Below are positions 1-5,072 of a DNA stretch of 5,072 nt, piece after piece (position 1 is the first letter of the stretch; each line of letters opens with the position of its first letter). Source of the stretch: Sphingomonadales bacterium (GTDB taxonomy: Bacteria > Pseudomonadota > Alphaproteobacteria > Sphingomonadales > Sphingomonadaceae). The stretch lies in NCBI GenBank assembly GCA_027489295.1, contig JAIYAA010000349.1:1-5072 (forward strand), in the 5' to 3' direction. The notes under the pieces were generated by a model. That model had not been told where the DNA came from. It made no database searches and worked only from the letters and a program-made list of their open reading frames with translations. The position numbers were made by a program, and so were the translations under genes.

Positions 1-21
1 CAGTCAGTCAAGGAATTCACA

Positions 22-1311
22 ATGTCCCAGCCGCTTGGTTTCGAGGATCTGGTCCCCGCCCCCACCGGGCGGTTCGAGGGCATCCAGCGCCCCTACACCG
101 CCGCCGATGTCGCAAAGCTGCGCGGCTCGCTGCCGGTGGAGCACACGCTGGCCCGCCGCGGCGCGCTCAAGCTGTGGGAGCTGCTGCACACCGAGGACTA
201 TGTCCATGCCCTTGGCGCGCTGTCGGGCAACCAGGCGATGCAGATGGTCCGCGCCGGGCTCAAGGCGATCTACCTGTCGGGCTGGCAGGTCGCGGCGGAT
301 GCCAACACCGCCGGGCAGATGTACCCCGATCAGTCGCTCTACCCGGCCAATGCCGGGCCGGAGCTGGCGCGGCGGATCAACGCGACGCTCCAGCGCGCCG
401 ACCAGATCGAGCATATGGAAGGCGGCGCGACGCGGGACTGGTTCGCGCCCATCGTGGCGGATGCCGAGGCCGGGTTCGGTGGGCCGCTCAACTGCTTCGA
501 GATCATGAAGGCGTACATCGCGGCAGGTGCGGCGGGCGTGCATTACGAGGACCAGCTCGCCAGCGAGAAGAAGTGCGGCCACTTGGGCGGCAAGGTGCTG
601 ATCCCCACCCAGGCGCATATCCGCAACCTCGATGCGGCGCGACTGGCGGCGGATGTGTGCGGCGTACCGACGGTGATCTGCGCCCGCACCGATGCGGAGT
701 CGGCGAAGCTGATCACCTCGGATGTCGATGAGCGGGACCACCAGTTCCTCACCGGCGAGCGGACCCCCGAAGGGTTCTTCCGCCTGAAGGAAGGGACGGG
801 CGTCGACCACTGCATCCAGCGCGGGCTGGCCTTCGCACCCCATGCCGACCTGCTGTGGTGGGAGACGTCGAAGCCCAATCTCGACGACGCCCGCCGCTTC
901 GCCGAGGCCATCAAGAAGCAGCATCCCAACAAGATGCTGGCGTACAACTGCTCGCCCAGCTTCAACTGGGAGAAAAACCTGGAAAAGGACGACATCGCCC
1001 GCTTCCAGCGCGAAATCGGCGCGATGGGGTACAAGTTCCAGTTCGTCACCCTCGCCGGCTTCCACAGCCTCAACTACGGCATGTACGAGCTGGCGCGCGG
1101 ATATCGGGACCGCGGCATGGCGGCCTATTCGGAGCTGCAGCAGGCCGAGTTCGCGGCGGAGGCCGAAGGCTACACCGCGACGCGCCACCAGCGCGAGGTC
1201 GGCACCGGCTATTTCGACGCCATTGCCCAGACGGTGGCGGGGGGCGCCAGCTCCACCACCGCGCTCGCCGAGAGCACCGAAGCCGCCCAGTTCAATGCAC
1301 AAGCCGCGTAA
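22..1311 (+). CDS. aceA: Isocitrate lyase
   Basis: Cleaves isocitrate to glyoxylate and succinate in the cytoplasm. This is the entry step of the glyoxylate shunt, which allows growth on acetate or fatty acids. The 429-residue product matches the usual length of the short, E. coli-type enzyme (about 430). The family signature KKCGH lies at residues 183-187, with catalytic Cys185. Other matches are the substrate-binding SGW at 86-88, the metal-binding ADAEAGFGG segment with Asp147, HYEDQ at 174-178, and NCSPSFNW at 309-316, all in family order. The ATG at 22 is preceded by AAGGAA at 10-15 with 6 bases of spacing, and no better start is visible. The promoter lies outside the window. A small ORF follows 15 bases downstream on the same strand. 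No malate synthase is present here. No truncation or missing catalytic residue is seen. The family call is very secure. Confidence 0.98.
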   Translation: MSQPLGFEDLVPAPTGRFEGIQRPYTAADVAKLRGSLPVEHTLARRGALKLWELLHTEDYVHALGALSGNQAMQMVRAGLKAIYLSGWQVAADANTAGQMYPDQSLYPANAGPELARRINATLQRADQIEHMEGGATRDWFAPIVADAEAGFGGPLNCFEIMKAYIAAGAAGVHYEDQLASEKKCGHLGGKVLIPTQAHIRNLDAARLAADVCGVPTVICARTDAESAKLITSDVDERDHQFLTGERTPEGFFRLKEGTGVDHCIQRGLAFAPHADLLWWETSKPNLDDARRFAEAIKKQHPNKMLAYNCSPSFNWEKNLEKDDIARFQREIGAMGYKFQFVTLAGFHSLNYGMYELARGYRDRGMAAYSELQQAEFAAEAEGYTATRHQREVGTGYFDAIAQTVAGGASSTTALAESTEAAQFNAQAA

Positions 1312-1326
1312 TCAGGAGAGCATGTC

Positions 1327-1482
1327 ATGTCGACCGAACCGCAGCGCAGCCGCGCCGTCTTTTCCACCGAGGATTTCCGCCTGCTCCGCGAGGCCGTCGG
1401 GGCCCATCTGCAGGCGGTGAAGGACAAGCCGGAATCGGTGAAGTTCTCCAACCTCTACCACCGTTTGGGCCGCGTGGCCTGA
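1327..1482 (+). CDS. Small protein of unknown function, downstream of aceA
   Basis: A 51-residue ORF that starts 15 bases after the aceA stop codon. Support for its being real is an AGGAG at 1314-1318, 8 bases before the ATG, GC-rich codon use like its neighbours, and a stop just before a hairpin-rich terminator region. The predicted protein is soluble and charged, with no signal peptide or membrane segment. It begins MSTEPQRSRAVFSTEDFRLL, continues with a probable amphipathic helix (about residues 15-36) and ends in a short aromatic/basic tail, LYHRLGRVA. I do not recognise a domain and assign no function. Its position suggests co-transcription with isocitrate lyase, and a role linked to that enzyme is only a guess. 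An overlapping ATG at 1322 opens a different frame but sits only 3 bases from the AGGAG, so 1327 is preferred. Confidence 0.72.
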   Translation: MSTEPQRSRAVFSTEDFRLLREAVGAHLQAVKDKPESVKFSNLYHRLGRVA

Positions 1483-1485
1483 CGA

Positions 1486-1503
1486 CTTTCCTGGGGAGGA
1501 AAG
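1486..1503. terminator. Perfect 7-bp hairpin in the convergent intergenic region
   Basis: CTTTCCT at 1486-1492 pairs perfectly with AGGAAAG at 1497-1503 around a GGGG loop. It begins 3 bases after the stop of the small ORF. It lacks a following T-run on the plus strand, so alone it is not a classical intrinsic terminator. It is directly followed by a second, stronger hairpin and may act with it in ending transcripts or protecting 3' ends. Confidence 0.4.
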
Positions 1504-1504
1504 G

Positions 1505-1537
1505 ATGCCCGCCAGGTCGCGTACCCGGCGGGCATTT
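1505..1537. terminator. Probable bidirectional intrinsic terminator between convergent genes
   Basis: ATGCCCGCC at 1505-1513 is perfectly complementary to GGCGGGCAT at 1527-1535. The loop can extend the stem with GGT/ACC (1515-1517 with 1523-1525) after one mismatch. On the plus strand the stem ends in TTT then CCC. On the minus strand a pyrimidine-rich CCTTTCC follows. It lies between the end of the aceA unit and the stop codon of the permease gene on the other strand, where a shared terminator is expected. The T-tracts are short, so Rho-independent action is likely but not certain. Confidence 0.7.
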
Positions 1538-1543
1538 CCCGTG

Positions 1544-2992
1544 TCAGTCGGCCCGCGCGCCCAGCTGCGCCAGCCGGGCGGCATGCTCCGCCTTGCCGAA
1601 GGGGAAGCGGCGGTAGAAGAACGCGGCGGTGGCGCCGAGCGCCAAGTAGACCGCGCAGAAGATCAAGGTGAACCGGTCGATCACCGCCTCCGGCACCGTC
1701 CCCGGCTTGGCGCCGTCGGGGAAGCCGGAGACGCTGAGGATCAGCCCGGTCGCGAAGATGCCGAGCCCGCTGGAGCATTTCTGGACAAAGAAGAAGCCGG
1801 CGAAGAACACCCCCTCGGAACGCCGCCCGGTCTCGACCTCGCTGTGCTCGACCACGTCGGCCAGCATCGAGGCACCGAGCATGGTCGAGGAGACCGCGAA
1901 GGTCGCGTTGACGGTGAAGATGGCGAACAGCACGGGCAGCAGCAGCGGGCTCCCGGGCGCCGGGAACAGCCCGGCCAGGCGGAGGAGATAGGGCGCGACG
2001 AGAAGCAGCACCGCGAACACCATCGCCATCGTCGCCGCGCGCGGCTTGCCCATCCGCCGCGCCAGCCTCGGCGCGAGCAGGAAGGCGAAGACGACGCCGA
2101 GGAACAGCGTCGCGCCCAGCAGCTGGAAGGCAAGGTTACCGAAGCGCCAGACATGGGCGTAGAGATAGTTGGACATCGAGAAGCTGATGCCCTGCGCGAC
2201 GAAATAGGCGAGCGCCGCGGTCATCAGCACCAGGAACGCGGGGTTGCGCAGCGTGGCGAACAGCTCCGCGATGCTCTGGCGGAGCGGCTGGGGTTCGATC
2301 TCCACCGGCGGCAGGTTCTTGATCTCGCGGTGGGTGCCCAGCGCCGAGCCGAGGATCGCCACCACCATCAGCGCGGCGCCGCCGATGGCGAATCCGGGAT
2401 AGCCGGCGCGGTCGAACTGGCCGTGCGGCTGGCCGGCACGCTCGGCGAGGAACCAGCCATAGGAAAGCATCAGCATCGCCATCCCCCCGCCCCAGCCGAA
2501 CAGGAAGCGATACGCCATGATCCGCGTCCGCTCCTCATAGTCGGAGGAAAGCTCGGGGCTCAGCGCCTGCGACGGCACCTCGAAGGCGGAAACGGCGGTG
2601 CGCACCACCACCGCGCTCACGAACAGCCAGCCGAGCAGCCCGGCATGCGACCAGGCGGGCGGGTTCCACAGGAGCAGCCAGCCGAGCGCGATCGGCAGCG
2701 CGGCGGCGTACATCCAGGGATGCCGCCGCCCCCAGCGGCTGCGGGTGCGATCCGAGAGCATGCCGATCGCCGGATCGACGAACGCATCGAACAGCAGCGC
2801 GCACATGATCACGAAACCGACCTGCGCGGCGGGCAGCCCTACCACCTGGTTGTAGAACAGCAGCAGGAAGGTGACGAAGCAGAAGTCCTTCACCCCGTAC
2901 GCCGCCGCACCGAATCCATAGGCGAGCATCGTCGGGGTCGCCACGCGCCGGGGTGGCGGCACGGGCGGGGTGTCGGCTGCGCGACCAGCCAT
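1544..2992 (-). CDS. MFS permease, GPH/MelB-like (MFS_2) cation:sugar symporter family
   Basis: A 482-residue inner-membrane transporter with about twelve hydrophobic segments, a normal length for the glycoside-pentoside-hexuronide:cation symporter family. The hallmark loop after the second helix reads DAFVDPAIGMLSDRTRSRWG (residues 69-88), followed by RRHPW. Asp69 and Asp73 fall where MelB has its cation-binding Asp55 and Asp59. A second conserved block, VPSQALSPELSSDYEERTR, spans 139-157. Glu138 just before it appears to sit where MelB has Asp124. TGRRSEGVFFAGFFFVQK precedes a probable equivalent of MelB Lys377 at Lys405. Coupling to Na+ or H+ is therefore inferred; the substrate cannot be read from the sequence. 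The start at 2992 is chosen for its AAAGGAG, 8 bases upstream. An in-frame ATG at 3061 would add 23 non-membrane residues without a good ribosome site. The gene converges with the aceA unit and diverges from the acyl-CoA dehydrogenase, so it is probably a single-gene transcript. Confidence 0.92.
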   Translation of the reverse strand: MAGRAADTPPVPPPRRVATPTMLAYGFGAAAYGVKDFCFVTFLLLFYNQVVGLPAAQVGFVIMCALLFDAFVDPAIGMLSDRTRSRWGRRHPWMYAAALPIALGWLLLWNPPAWSHAGLLGWLFVSAVVVRTAVSAFEVPSQALSPELSSDYEERTRIMAYRFLFGWGGGMAMLMLSYGWFLAERAGQPHGQFDRAGYPGFAIGGAALMVVAILGSALGTHREIKNLPPVEIEPQPLRQSIAELFATLRNPAFLVLMTAALAYFVAQGISFSMSNYLYAHVWRFGNLAFQLLGATLFLGVVFAFLLAPRLARRMGKPRAATMAMVFAVLLLVAPYLLRLAGLFPAPGSPLLLPVLFAIFTVNATFAVSSTMLGASMLADVVEHSEVETGRRSEGVFFAGFFFVQKCSSGLGIFATGLILSVSGFPDGAKPGTVPEAVIDRFTLIFCAVYLALGATAAFFYRRFPFGKAEHAARLAQLGARAD

Positions 2993-3000
2993 GAACGGTT

Positions 3001-3007
3001 CTCCTTT
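3001..3007 (-). promoter_or_regulatory. Shine-Dalgarno of the MFS permease gene
   Basis: On the minus strand AAAGGAG reads from 3007 to 3001, leaving 8 bases before the ATG at 2992. It is the strongest ribosome site in the region and decides the permease start in favour of 2992 over the in-frame ATG at 3061. Confidence 0.8.
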
Positions 3008-3023
3008 GTGGACCCTTGCACTC

Positions 3024-3052
3024 CCGATACAGGCACCGTCAGCCCCCGGCAA
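3024..3052 (-). promoter_or_regulatory. Candidate weak promoter for the MFS permease
   Basis: On the minus strand a TTGCCG (3052-3047) and a TATCGG (3029-3024) are separated by 17 bases. Transcription would start near 3017, about 25 bases before the ATG, a plausible leader length. Each hexamer matches the sigma-70 consensus poorly, especially the -10, so this is tentative. Confidence 0.2.
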
Positions 3053-3081
3053 ACGAAACACTTTGGAAGATCGGGTACGGC

Positions 3082-3109
3082 TTGCAGCCCGCTATCCAAC
3101 CGCTATACC
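3082..3109 (+). promoter_or_regulatory. Candidate promoter for the acyl-CoA dehydrogenase unit
   Basis: TTGCAG at 3082-3087 and TATACC at 3104-3109 are spaced by 16 bases, which would place the transcript start near 3116 and leave a leader of about 23 bases before the ATG at 3139. The matches are partial (TTG of the -35; TATA of the -10). A direct repeat CCGCTAT lies inside this interval, so a regulator bound there could block or assist polymerase. Confidence 0.35.
3089..3106. repeat. Direct repeat CCGCTAT, two copies 11 bp apart
   Basis: CCGCTAT occurs at 3089-3095 and again at 3100-3106, an 11-base period close to one turn of the helix. It lies in the divergent intergenic region and between the candidate -35 and -10 of the acyl-CoA dehydrogenase promoter. 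Such spacing is typical of tandem binding by a dimeric regulator or response regulator, but chance similarity of two 7-mers is possible and no regulator gene is in the window. Confidence 0.4.
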
Positions 3110-3126
3110 TGCCGGCAATTAGAACC

Positions 3127-3133
3127 GAGAGGA
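3127..3133 (+). promoter_or_regulatory. Shine-Dalgarno deciding the acyl-CoA dehydrogenase start
   Basis: GAGAGGA lies 5 bases before the ATG at 3139. A second in-frame ATG at 3133 overlaps the end of this motif and would have no spacing, so 3139 is the better start. Confidence 0.6.
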
Positions 3134-3138
3134 TGGCA

Positions 3139-4284
3139 ATGGCCCTCGAACCCGAGCTGTTCGACGCGCTAATCGACACCGTACGCCGCTTCGTCGCCGA
3201 GCGGCTCCGCCCACTGGAGGCGGAGGTGGAGGCAGCCGATGCGATTCCGGAGGCCATTGTCGAGGAGATGAAGGCGCTCGGGCTGTTCGGCCTGTCGATC
3301 GACGAGGAGCATGGCGGGCTTGGCCTCACGATGGCGGAGGAATGCCGCGTCGCGATCGAGCTGGGGCGCACCACGCCCGCCTTCCGCTCGGCGTTCGGCA
3401 CCAATGTCGGGATCGGCAGCCAGGGGCTGGTGATCGCCGGCACCCCCGAGCAGAAGGCGCACTGGCTGCCGCGCATCGCCCGGGGGGCGATCATCACCAG
3501 CTTCGCCCTGACCGAACCGGACGTCGGCTCCGATTCGGGATCGGTGCAGACCCGCGCGGTGCGCGATGGCGACGTCTATCGGCTGAGCGGCACCAAGCGC
3601 TACATCACCAATGCCGACAAGGCACAGCTGTTCACCGTGATGGCTCGCACGGGGCCCGAGGCCGGCGGCCGGGGCGTCTCCGCCTTCCTGGTGCCGCGCG
3701 ACCTGCCGGGCGTCTCGATCGGCGAGCCCGAGAACAAGATGGGCCAGAAGGGCGCGCGTGTCGCCGACGTCCGCTTCGACGACGTACCCGTACCCGTCGA
3801 GAACCGGTTGGGCGCGGAGGGCGAAGGCTTCCGCATCGCGATGCAGGTGCTCGATCGCGGGCGGCTGCACATCGCGGCGGTGTGCGTCGGCGTGGCGGAA
3901 CGGCTGATCGCCGACTGCGTCGCCTATGCCAGCGAGCGCAAGCAGTTCGGCAAGCCGATTGCCGAGCACCAGCTGATCCAGGCGATGCTGGCCGATTCGA
4001 AGACCGAGGCGCTCGCCGCCCGCGCGCTGGTGCTGGAAACGGCAACGGCCAAGGACGCCGGTGGCAACACGACGATGGAGGCCGCCGCCGCCAAGTATTT
4101 CGCCAGCGAGATGGTCGGCCGCGTCGCCGATCGCGCGGTGCAGATCTTCGGCGGCGCCGGCTACATCGCCGATTACGGGATCGAGCGGCTGTACCGAGAC
4201 GTGCGCCTGTTCCGGATCTACGAAGGCACCAGCCAGATCCAGCAGCTGATCATCGCCCGCGAGACGCTGAAGCGCGGCGGGTAA
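3139..4284 (+). CDS. Acyl-CoA dehydrogenase (FAD-dependent)
   Basis: Oxidises an acyl-CoA to the trans-2-enoyl-CoA, passing electrons from FAD to electron-transfer flavoprotein; a cytoplasmic beta-oxidation or branched-chain catabolic step. The 381-residue length is standard for the short/medium-chain type. The N-terminal helical domain carries EEHGGLGL. The middle domain has the signature ALTEPDVGSDSG (TEPDVGSD at 125-132). The C-terminal domain has YASERKQFG (263-271), QIFGGAGY (335-342) and RIYEGTSQIQ. Glu362 in the last motif is the position of the catalytic base in medium- and short-chain enzymes (MCAD Glu376), so the active site looks intact. The substrate cannot be assigned: the family covers straight-chain, branched and aromatic acyl-CoAs. 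Start 3139 is chosen on ribosome-site spacing; a TTG-initiated extension from 3016 would run through the promoter region. The downstream reductase gene starts 45 bases later on the same strand, suggesting an operon. Confidence 0.95.
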   Translation: MALEPELFDALIDTVRRFVAERLRPLEAEVEAADAIPEAIVEEMKALGLFGLSIDEEHGGLGLTMAEECRVAIELGRTTPAFRSAFGTNVGIGSQGLVIAGTPEQKAHWLPRIARGAIITSFALTEPDVGSDSGSVQTRAVRDGDVYRLSGTKRYITNADKAQLFTVMARTGPEAGGRGVSAFLVPRDLPGVSIGEPENKMGQKGARVADVRFDDVPVPVENRLGAEGEGFRIAMQVLDRGRLHIAAVCVGVAERLIADCVAYASERKQFGKPIAEHQLIQAMLADSKTEALAARALVLETATAKDAGGNTTMEAAAAKYFASEMVGRVADRAVQIFGGAGYIADYGIERLYRDVRLFRIYEGTSQIQQLIIARETLKRGG

Positions 4285-4312
4285 AATGCCCGCGCCCCAT
4301 TGGGGAAGGGCT

Positions 4313-4323
4313 GGGAGAGGGAG
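4313..4323 (+). promoter_or_regulatory. Purine-rich ribosome-binding region of the SDR gene
   Basis: GGGAGAGGGAG ends 6 bases before the ATG at 4330. It is the only good ribosome site in the 45-base gap and supports this start, which also puts the Rossmann glycine motif at the usual distance from the N terminus. Confidence 0.6.
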
Positions 4324-4329
4324 TTAGGC

Positions 4330-5072
4330 ATGGACGTATCTTCGCTGTTTCGCCTGGATGGCCGCGTGGCCCTGGTCACCGGCGGATCGCGCGGCATCGG
4401 CCGGATGATCGCCGAGGGCTTCGTTGCCTCGGGGGCGAAGGTCTATGTGTCGTCGCGCCGGGCCGATGCCTGCGAGGCGACCGCCGCAGCGCTGGGGCCG
4501 AACGCGATCCCGCTGCCGCATGATGTCTCCACCGTCGACGGCTGCCGCGCGCTTGCCGCCGAACTGGCGGAGCGCGAGCCGCGGCTCGACATCCTCGTCA
4601 ACAATGCCGGCGCCGCCTGGGGCGAGCCGTTCGAGAGCTTCCCCGAAAAGGGCTGGGACAAGGTGATGGACCTGAACGTCAAGTCGCCCTTCTTCCTGAC
4701 GCAAGCACTCCACGGCCTGCTCAAGGCCGGCGGCAGCACGGATCGCCCGGCCAAGGTGATCAACATCACCTCGATCGACGGCCAGCGGCTGAACGCGTGG
4801 GAGACCTATAGCTACCAGGCGTCCAAGGCGGCGCTGATCCATCTCACCCGGCGGATGGCGGCGCGGCTGGTGCGCGACCAGATCCACGTCACCTCGATCG
4901 CCCCGGGCGCGTTCCCCAGCGACATGAACAAGGCCGCGCGCGACCATGGCGGCACCGTCGCGCAGGCGATCCCCGCCCGACGCATCGGCGTCGCCGAGGA
5001 TATGGCGGGCGCGGCGATCTTCCTCGCCAGCAGGGCCGGGGATTATCTGGTGGGCGAAACCGTGACGGTGGA
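4330..5072 (+). CDS. Short-chain dehydrogenase/reductase, RhlG-like (3' end cut by window)
   Basis: An NAD(P)-dependent oxidoreductase of the classical SDR family; 247 residues are present and the frame is still open at the window edge, so only about ten residues are probably missing. The cofactor motif TGGSRGIG is at 17-24, NNAG at 91-94, and a complete catalytic tetrad is seen: Asn116, Ser148, Tyr162 and Lys166 (YQASK). Arg21 in the glycine loop and Arg43-Arg44 after the second strand favour NADP(H). The segments LDILVNNAGAAWGEPFESFP, GWDKVMDLNV and APGAFPSDM (191-199) resemble Pseudomonas RhlG, a 3-oxoacyl reductase linked to rhamnolipid and polyhydroxyalkanoate precursors; this is from memory of that protein. 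Within the operon with an acyl-CoA dehydrogenase, a 3-hydroxyacyl/3-oxoacyl step is a reasonable inference, but SDR substrates are hard to predict and rhamnolipid synthesis is not implied. Confidence 0.9.
   Translation, partial: MDVSSLFRLDGRVALVTGGSRGIGRMIAEGFVASGAKVYVSSRRADACEATAAALGPNAIPLPHDVSTVDGCRALAAELAEREPRLDILVNNAGAAWGEPFESFPEKGWDKVMDLNVKSPFFLTQALHGLLKAGGSTDRPAKVINITSIDGQRLNAWETYSYQASKAALIHLTRRMAARLVRDQIHVTSIAPGAFPSDMNKAARDHGGTVAQAIPARRIGVAEDMAGAAIFLASRAGDYLVGETVTV

Noticed and set aside
4..1302. 432-codon open frame on the minus strand across isocitrate lyase
   Set aside because: It is antisense to an unmistakable enzyme. The product is a low-complexity Ala/Arg/Gly/Leu-rich sequence with no recognisable domain, as expected from G/C-biased third positions of the real gene.
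1322..1420. Overlapping ATG at 1322 opening a 32-codon frame
   Set aside because: Only 3 bases from the AGGAG, and the product is Pro/Ser/Arg-rich out-of-frame sequence; the 1327 frame has better spacing and composition.
2993..3061. N-terminal extension of the permease from the ATG at 3061
   Set aside because: The extra 23 residues lie in the divergent control region, and the strong AAAGGAG is placed for the ATG at 2992.
3079..3089. Small inverted repeat GGCT-TGC-AGCC as an operator
   Set aside because: A 4-bp stem with a 3-base loop is expected often by chance in GC-rich DNA and overlaps the candidate -35 without further symmetry.
3016..3138. TTG- or upstream-ATG-initiated extension of the acyl-CoA dehydrogenase
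   Set aside because: The added residues do not resemble the family N terminus, would cover the promoter region, and lack a suitable ribosome site; the ATG at 3133 has no spacing to GAGAGG.
1505..3172. 555-codon open frame on the plus strand opposite the permease, with GGGGAGGAAAGG just before its ATG
   Set aside because: The apparent ribosome site is one arm of a hairpin and the ATG is the first base of the terminator stem. The product is Arg/His/Glu/Gln-rich and unlike any family, whereas the minus strand encodes a coherent membrane transporter.
3169..3969. 266-codon minus-strand frame across the acyl-CoA dehydrogenase
   Set aside because: Shadow of a gene with all family motifs intact on the plus strand; no ribosome site or recognisable protein features.

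Overview
This is a GC-rich, tightly packed chromosomal window, most likely from an alphaproteobacterium. The protein character and codon use (strong G/C at third positions) recall sphingomonads, but that assignment rests on recognition of the proteins, not on a search. It holds four clear metabolic or transport genes plus one small ORF of unknown function. I see no mobile element, CRISPR array, tRNA/rRNA, phage gene or defence gene.

Layout: (1) 22-1482, plus strand: isocitrate lyase (aceA), the first enzyme of the glyoxylate shunt, followed 15 bases later by a 51-residue ORF of unknown function with its own good Shine-Dalgarno. The two look like a short operon. (2) 1483-1543: a convergent intergenic stretch with two tandem perfect hairpins, probably a terminator region serving both strands. 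(3) 1544-2992, minus strand: a 482-residue MFS permease of the GPH/MelB-like (MFS_2) type, probably a cation-coupled sugar or glycoside symporter. (4) 2993-3138: the divergent control region between the permease and the next gene, with weak promoter-like hexamers and an 11-bp-spaced direct repeat. (5) 3139 to the window end, plus strand: an acyl-CoA dehydrogenase followed 45 bases later by a short-chain dehydrogenase resembling RhlG-type 3-oxoacyl reductases. The second gene is cut by the window edge. The pair looks like the start of an acyl-chain oxidation/reduction operon.

How they fit together: an acyl-CoA dehydrogenase produces enoyl-CoA en route to acetyl-CoA, and isocitrate lyase lets the cell grow on acetyl-CoA, so a shared theme of fatty-acid or acetate use is plausible. 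However, the permease on the opposite strand separates the two units, and nothing in the sequence shows co-regulation. The window reads as an ordinary metabolic region. The items most worth a second look are the small aceA-linked ORF, the direct repeat in the divergent promoter region, and the RhlG-like reductase paired with an acyl-CoA dehydrogenase.
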